Assembly (NCBI GenBank): GCA_026004775.1
Contig: BPJU01000018.1
Location: 62,001 to 126,000 of the forward strand
Source: Pirellulaceae bacterium
Lineage (GTDB): Bacteria; Planctomycetota; Planctomycetia; Pirellulales; Pirellulaceae
DNA length: 64,000 bases
Direction: 5' to 3'
Shown: positions 59,621 to 64,000 of the stretch, in pieces
Position numbering within the stretch: position 1 is the first letter of the stretch
Layout: each line of letters opens with the position of its first letter
Made by a program: the position numbers and the translations under genes
Notes under the pieces: model-generated
Databases searched by the model: none
The model's input: only the letters and a program-made list of their open reading frames with translations
Told to the model about the DNA's origin: nothing

Positions 59621-60544
59621 TCATGCAGCCTTGTTCGCCGCCTTGCGTCGCGCCGGAGGCGTCCCCTTCCACCGGCGATGGAGCCACCAATACTGCTCAG
59701 GCGCTAGCCGTATGGCAAGTTCCAGGCTCTTGTGGTACCGGTGGGTCAGACCGGCAACATCCCGTTCCGGAGGTGCCAGCGCGCATGCGTCAATCTCATC
59801 GACGACACTGACACGATAACGCAGGAAGCCGCCGGTTCGCCGAGCGGTCATCACTGCCATTACCGCTTGGTGGCTCATACACAGAATGGCCAGCGACTTG
59901 TGAGCCGAAGCGGGCCGGCCGAAGAACTCGACCCAACAGCCGCGCGGCCCGGCATGCTGGTCGCCGAGTACCGATAAGATATTCCCGTTGCGGAGCACGT
60001 TATCGATGCTCAACGCGCTACCTACCTTCGGCAGGATCCGCTGGCCATGCAAGCTGCGAAAATAATTGATGTACCGATCCAACCACCTATTGTTTATGGG
60101 CTGCGCTACACTGTAGGTGGGGATTCCCAGCAATCCGATGAGATAGCCCCCAACTTCGAAATTGCCGAAGTGGCCCGACACCAACAGTCGGGGGCGGCGA
60201 GCCAACAGGAACTCGACCACTACCCGAAGATCTTCCACCTCCACATATTGTCGCCAGTTACCCAGCCGCAATCGATGGGGGGCTTGAGCGATTTCGAAGA
60301 ACATCAGCACCAGATGCTGCCACAACCCCTGCACGGCCCGGCGCCTTTGCTCAGGCGTCCATTCAGGAAATGCGGCCGCCAGGTTTTCGTCGATAACCTT
60401 CCGCCGCACCGGCACGTATTTTTCAATAAACCAGCCGGCGAAGCTCGCGATCACCTGGCACGTCTCAGGCGTCAGCACCTGAGCCACGCACACGGCGATA
60501 CGCACTACGCAGTAGACAATCCAGTCGGCCACGGTTCGCAACAT
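59621..60544 (-). CDS. lpxL: LpxL/HtrB-type lipid A acyltransferase
   Basis: A 307-residue membrane-associated acyltransferase that would add an acyl chain to lipid A precursor. The HX4D/E motif is HFGNFE (about residue 124), with other blocks HLVLMFFEIAQAP, LGDQHAGPRGCWVEFFGRPA and PEQYWWLHRRWK. GAGGAAAC lies just before ATG 60544. It fits with the LptE-like gene in implying LPS. LpxL versus LpxM or a related acyltransferase cannot be separated here. Confidence 0.85.
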   Translation of the reverse strand: MLRTVADWIVYCVVRIAVCVAQVLTPETCQVIASFAGWFIEKYVPVRRKVIDENLAAAFPEWTPEQRRRAVQGLWQHLVLMFFEIAQAPHRLRLGNWRQYVEVEDLRVVVEFLLARRPRLLVSGHFGNFEVGGYLIGLLGIPTYSVAQPINNRWLDRYINYFRSLHGQRILPKVGSALSIDNVLRNGNILSVLGDQHAGPRGCWVEFFGRPASAHKSLAILCMSHQAVMAVMTARRTGGFLRYRVSVVDEIDACALAPPERDVAGLTHRYHKSLELAIRLAPEQYWWLHRRWKGTPPARRKAANKAA

Positions 60545-60660
60545 AGTGTTTCCTCATTCGTCACCGCGGCGAATTGTGCCACAAGTCACCTCCATTGAAC
60601 AAGGACGATTTTTCCACGCAGCCAATATCGCTTTATTCTACACCCTCACGTGTATTCATT

Positions 60661-60691
60661 CATACAAAAAAGGAGTAGCCATACAAAAAAG
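60661..60691. repeat. Two 12-bp direct repeats
   Basis: CATACAAAAAAG occurs at 60661-60672 and 60680-60691, nearly two helical turns apart. It may be a protein site or a replication slip; nothing else supports a role. Confidence 0.35.
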
Positions 60692-60821
60692 TCTAGCGAC
60701 TTGAACAGACCCGGCGAGTCGGCGGTTGGCCCGACATAGAAAAGCCTCATGAAACTAGCCAAAATAGGGCAGGTGAGCAGGTGGGGAGGGACACGACAGG
60801 CAACGTGCCAATTCCCGGTCG

Positions 60822-60878
60822 CCCAGGCGAGGAATGCCGATTCTTATGGGATGAAATCCGCGCCTTGGCATGCCTGGG
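60822..60878 (+). ncRNA. Possible structured leader RNA upstream of the RND gene
   Basis: CCCAGGC (60822-60828) pairs with GCCTGGG (60872-60878). Directly inside, ATGCC (60835-60839) pairs with GGCAT (60867-60871), leaving a GAGGA bulge on one side, and the apical part holds GGAT-GAA-ATCC (60849-60859). A palindromic ACCGGCCGGT follows. It does not match a riboswitch I know. Confidence 0.3.
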
Positions 60879-60993
60879 ACCGGCCGGTGGCCATAGGCGC
60901 CGCGTGGGAAGGCTGATACGGTAGGGGGAATTATCCTGTAGGGTAGCCAAGTCCCTGAAGGGCAGTGGTTGGCTGGCGGGCCAACAAGAAACT

Positions 60994-63900
60994 ATGACGG
61001 AAAAACCCAAGTCGGCGGCGACATTTTTCGAACGCTACGCAGTGCTGCTGCTGTGCGCCGTGTTTTTTCTGCTTCCATTTGCTCTGCGCGGCGCACGGAT
61101 GGCCCTTCAGGGCATGAAGAACGATGTAAAGGATTGGCTGCCGGAAGATTTTCCCGAAACCCGCGTCTTGGAGTGGTTTGGGCGGCATTTCGTGAACGAG
61201 CGGTTCGTGGTGGTGACCTGGCCGGGTTGTTCGGCCGAGGATCCCCGTTACCAGCTCATGATCCGCAAGCTGGAACCGTACATTATTCCGGAGGACGAGG
61301 AGAAGCGGATGCCATCGGTCGACGAGGCGGCTCGTGACCCGGTGGCTCGTCAAAAGCGCCGCGACATTCGAGCTCGACAACTGGCCGACCGCCTGGGGCT
61401 TTTCGATACCGGAAACTACCACCTGAACTGGGGGCGTCGCGACGAAAAATGGTTGCTGGGCGATGGAGAGACCTGGTATTACATCACACCTGACGGCAAG
61501 TTGTATCAGTGGCTGGGCGGCCGTACGGCTCTGACCGCGTTCCGTATTTTCTGGCACCATTGGTGGCAGCAGGAACCGGTACAGGGCACGCTGGTAGCCG
61601 ACTTGGGAGACGATGGCCCGGGCCCGAACCGTTATTATCAGGATCCCCGTCTCATCACGGCTCGTTACTATAGCAGCCTGGTGACGGGCCCGCTGGTGGC
61701 CGAGCGGCTGACGCGGCCGGACGGCCCATTATGGCCCTATGGGGACGTGGCCGAGTCGCGTAAGCCCTTGCTGGCATGGGCCAAAGCCTACGAGCGGCTG
61801 GTAGGTTCGCTGTTTGGCCGGCCCTTGTATGAAAAATTCGACTGGACGTCCCGGCAGTTGGCTGAGCGTTTGCCGCCGGAAAAACTCCAGGAATTGCCGG
61901 ACGATTGGCACAAGCGATTCGACGCGCACATTGAGAAGCTCGTCCAGCAACGCTTTGCCGGAGACCGCGACCGGTTGCTGCATGCGCCGTTGTGGGAGCG
62001 CGAGATTATCTGGCAGGAAGTGTTTGCCGAGTTGGGTGTGGCTCCGCCGGCTCCGCAAACGTGTCTGGTGTTGACGCTCAGCGAGCCCGGCAAGCGGGAC
62101 ATGCGGCGCATTGTCGGCCGGCCGATGTTGGGACGGCCCCGCGGGCATCTGCTGGCGCTGGCCGAGGAGTGCGGCATTTCTACCGATGACCGGACCGGAC
62201 AGCTCCATCTGGGCGGTCCGCCGGTGGACAATGTGGCGATCGACGAAGAAGGCGCGATTACTCTGGTGCGGCTGGTGGGCTTCTGCGTCGCCTTGGGAAT
62301 CGGCCTGTCGTACGTCTGCCTGCGCAGCATTCTGGTGACGTTCATGGTCTTTCTGGTCGGCGGGATGAGCGCGGTGGTGAGCCTGTCTTTGGTCTATTGG
62401 ACGGGCTGGAGCGTCGATGCCATCTTGATGTCGATGCCGGCCCTGGTGTACGTGCTGGGGATGTCGGCGGCCGTGCATATTGTCAACTACTACCGCGACG
62501 CTTGCCACGAAACAGGGCTGCGCGGGGCATGTGAAAACGCGCTGCGGCACGGCTGGTTTCCGTGCACGTTGTGTGCAGTGACCACCGCACTCGGACTGAT
62601 CTCGCTGTTTGCCAGCAGCCTCACGCCGATCCGCAAGTTTGGGCTTTTTTCGGCTATCGGAGTGATGGCCACGCTGGCGATTCTGTACACCTACCTTCCG
62701 GCAGCCCTCCAGATCTGGCCGCCCGGCTACCATCGTGAAACAGGAGTTCGCGTCAGCAAACTGGGGGGAGCCAGCAGTTGGTTGGCTGAAATGTGGGTGC
62801 GATTCGGACGGTGGATCGCACGCCACAATCTGGCCGTCAGTTCGGTCTGCGTGCTGGCCATGGTCGGAATCGGGTTGGGCGTGCTCAAGATCAACACCTC
62901 GGTCCAACTGCTGAAACTCTTCTCGTCCGATGCCAAGATCATCCGGGACTATCGGTGGTTGGAGGAGCATATCGGCGAGTTGGTGCCGATGGAGTTGGTG
63001 GTGCGGGTTGACCGGTCGATGGTGCGCCCGACCACCGAGGAGCTGGCGCGGCGGGCCGAGGAGAACCCCGAAGATCGATTCAAGTTGAACGTCCTGGAAC
63101 GGATGGAGATTTCGCAAAGGATCCAAGCGGCGGTCGAGCGGGTATTCGGTCCCGAAGGGCGCGGTGTGGTGGGGCGAGGCATGTCGGCGGCGACGTTCGG
63201 TCCGGATTTTCCGCCGCCCGAGGCCGGCGGACTGACCGGCAGGGTTCGCAATATCATCAACATCAAACTCGAACAGGCGCTGGACGAGTTGCGGGAGTCG
63301 GATTATCTGCGCGACGACCGCTCGGCTGAGCATCTGGGCAGCGAACTTTGGCGGATCAGCCTGCGGGTCGGCGCCTTGAACGACGTGGACTATGGCCAGT
63401 TTGTTTATGAACTGAAGAACGTGGTCGAGCCGGTGGTCGCCGCGTACCGTTATCGCGAAATCATTCTGCGGCAACTGGCCGAAAAGCGAGAGGCCGAAGG
63501 GCAGCCCGAGCTGGGGTTCTCCCGTGCCAAGCTCGCCATCCTGGGAGCAGCCGATCCGCTTGCGACGCCGTCAGAGTCGTCACTTCCACAGCAGCCTATC
63601 GACCAGAGCGCTCTTTTTTGTGAAGCGTTGGCGCCGCTGCTGATCAACGCCGGCCTGGACGGACCGTTTCGACCCGATTGGGTGGCACCCGAAGAGCTAA
63701 AAACGCTCAGCCGGGACCAGATCCGTGAGGCACTGGCTGCCTACGATGCGGTGGTGATCATACGAGATGTGCCCGATTTGCCGGTCGAGTTCTTCCAGCA
63801 GCACGCCCGGTTACTGATCGACGCACGGGACCATCGCTACCAGCAAGGCGTCACGCCGACCAGTGTGGAACGCAACGACCATGTCCAAGTCGTTTACACC

Positions 63901-64000
63901 GGCGTCGTGCCGGTGGTTTACAAGGCGCAACGCGTGCTGTTGACGAGCCTGATCAAGAGCTTTTTCTCGTCGTTTGTGATGATCGCCATCGTGATGATGA
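60994..64000 (+). CDS. RND/MMPL family transporter (3' end outside window)
   Basis: The open frame runs from ATG 60994 through the window edge, giving more than 1000 residues. A first membrane helix at about 14-34 (YAVLLLCAVFFLLPFALRG) precedes a large periplasmic loop with NDVKDWLPEDFPETRVLEWF. A cluster of helices follows (about 425-590, VGFCVALGIGLSYVCLRSIL ... LVYVLGMSAAVHIVNYY ... RKFGLFSAIGVMATLAIL), then another helix at about 613-630 and a second loop. This is half of the RND repeat pattern, as in planctomycete MMPL proteins that move lipids or hydrophobic compounds. No adaptor gene is upstream. Confidence 0.88.
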   Translation, partial: MTEKPKSAATFFERYAVLLLCAVFFLLPFALRGARMALQGMKNDVKDWLPEDFPETRVLEWFGRHFVNERFVVVTWPGCSAEDPRYQLMIRKLEPYIIPEDEEKRMPSVDEAARDPVARQKRRDIRARQLADRLGLFDTGNYHLNWGRRDEKWLLGDGETWYYITPDGKLYQWLGGRTALTAFRIFWHHWWQQEPVQGTLVADLGDDGPGPNRYYQDPRLITARYYSSLVTGPLVAERLTRPDGPLWPYGDVAESRKPLLAWAKAYERLVGSLFGRPLYEKFDWTSRQLAERLPPEKLQELPDDWHKRFDAHIEKLVQQRFAGDRDRLLHAPLWEREIIWQEVFAELGVAPPAPQTCLVLTLSEPGKRDMRRIVGRPMLGRPRGHLLALAEECGISTDDRTGQLHLGGPPVDNVAIDEEGAITLVRLVGFCVALGIGLSYVCLRSILVTFMVFLVGGMSAVVSLSLVYWTGWSVDAILMSMPALVYVLGMSAAVHIVNYYRDACHETGLRGACENALRHGWFPCTLCAVTTALGLISLFASSLTPIRKFGLFSAIGVMATLAILYTYLPAALQIWPPGYHRETGVRVSKLGGASSWLAEMWVRFGRWIARHNLAVSSVCVLAMVGIGLGVLKINTSVQLLKLFSSDAKIIRDYRWLEEHIGELVPMELVVRVDRSMVRPTTEELARRAEENPEDRFKLNVLERMEISQRIQAAVERVFGPEGRGVVGRGMSAATFGPDFPPPEAGGLTGRVRNIINIKLEQALDELRESDYLRDDRSAEHLGSELWRISLRVGALNDVDYGQFVYELKNVVEPVVAAYRYREIILRQLAEKREAEGQPELGFSRAKLAILGAADPLATPSESSLPQQPIDQSALFCEALAPLLINAGLDGPFRPDWVAPEELKTLSRDQIREALAAYDAVVIIRDVPDLPVEFFQQHARLLIDARDHRYQQGVTPTSVERNDHVQVVYTGVVPVVYKAQRVLLTSLIKSFFSSFVMIAIVMM

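Larger units (their letters stand above)
60545..60993. other. Divergent intergenic region with possible structured leader
   Basis: About 450 bases without a gene, between the reverse acyltransferase and the forward RND transporter. It contains an exact 12-bp direct repeat CATACAAAAAAG (60661-60672 and 60680-60691, 19-bp period) and a possible structured RNA element at 60822-60878. Confidence 0.5.

Noticed and set aside
61729-63474. 581-codon antisense frame inside the RND gene
   Set aside because: It mirrors codon bias of the forward coding frame; product is His/Gln/Arg-rich with no family resemblance or ribosome site.

Overview
The window looks like a chromosomal segment of a planctomycete, most likely from the Pirellulales side of the phylum. 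The evidence is the density of planctomycete-type families: DUF1549/DUF1553 and DUF1501 pairs, a cytochrome c/WD40 fusion, PPC-domain secreted proteins, a large Y1-transposase-like protein family, and high G+C throughout. A Gram-negative type envelope is implied by BamA-like, SurA-like, BamD-like, LptE-like and LpxL-like genes. There is no rRNA, tRNA or CRISPR array that I can see. Species cannot be assigned from sequence alone.

Layout. 1-6.6 kb: tail of a conserved protein, a multi-pass membrane protein, a DUF1549/1553 + DUF1501 pair, and comM (reverse). 6.6-9.5 kb: gene-poor DNA, then copy 1 of a ~2.1 kb repeat encoding a 549-aa protein related to Y1 (HUH) transposases but without the HUH motif. 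9.7-13.6 kb: ArsR-type regulator followed by an overlapping pstS-pstC-pstA-pstB phosphate operon. 13.7-22.9 kb (reverse): a four-gene operon of DUF1501, PPC-domain, DUF1549/1553 and cytochrome c/WD40/coiled-coil proteins. 23.4-30.7 kb: DUF2200, a secreted endonuclease/phosphatase, bioF, a rhomboid protease, a double-cluster ferredoxin, a sugar isomerase-like TIM barrel, a small HTH protein and uvrC. 30.7-34 kb: gene-poor DNA and copy 2 of the repeat, in the same orientation.

34.3-41.3 kb: a coiled-coil membrane protein, a PAS-GAF-receiver protein, a metallophosphoesterase, a HEAT-repeat protein and a tiny secreted protein. 41.3-53 kb (reverse): an envelope-centred run with a split BamA (separate POTRA and beta-barrel genes) behind a double SurA-like chaperone, then fliM, proA, folP, an LptE-like and a BamD-like lipoprotein, and an SMP-30 lactonase. 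53.3-64 kb: mnmA, floA, an enolase-superfamily enzyme, an operon of Rieske ferredoxin, double GNAT and metallopeptidase, an LpxL-type acyltransferase, and an RND/MMPL transporter that runs off the window.

The strongest leads are (1) the two near-identical copies of a transposase-derived protein that has lost both catalytic motifs, (2) the split BamA whose barrel half carries its own lipoprotein-type signal, and (3) the ArsR-controlled pst operon with two perfect 14-bp palindromes placed 32 bp apart.
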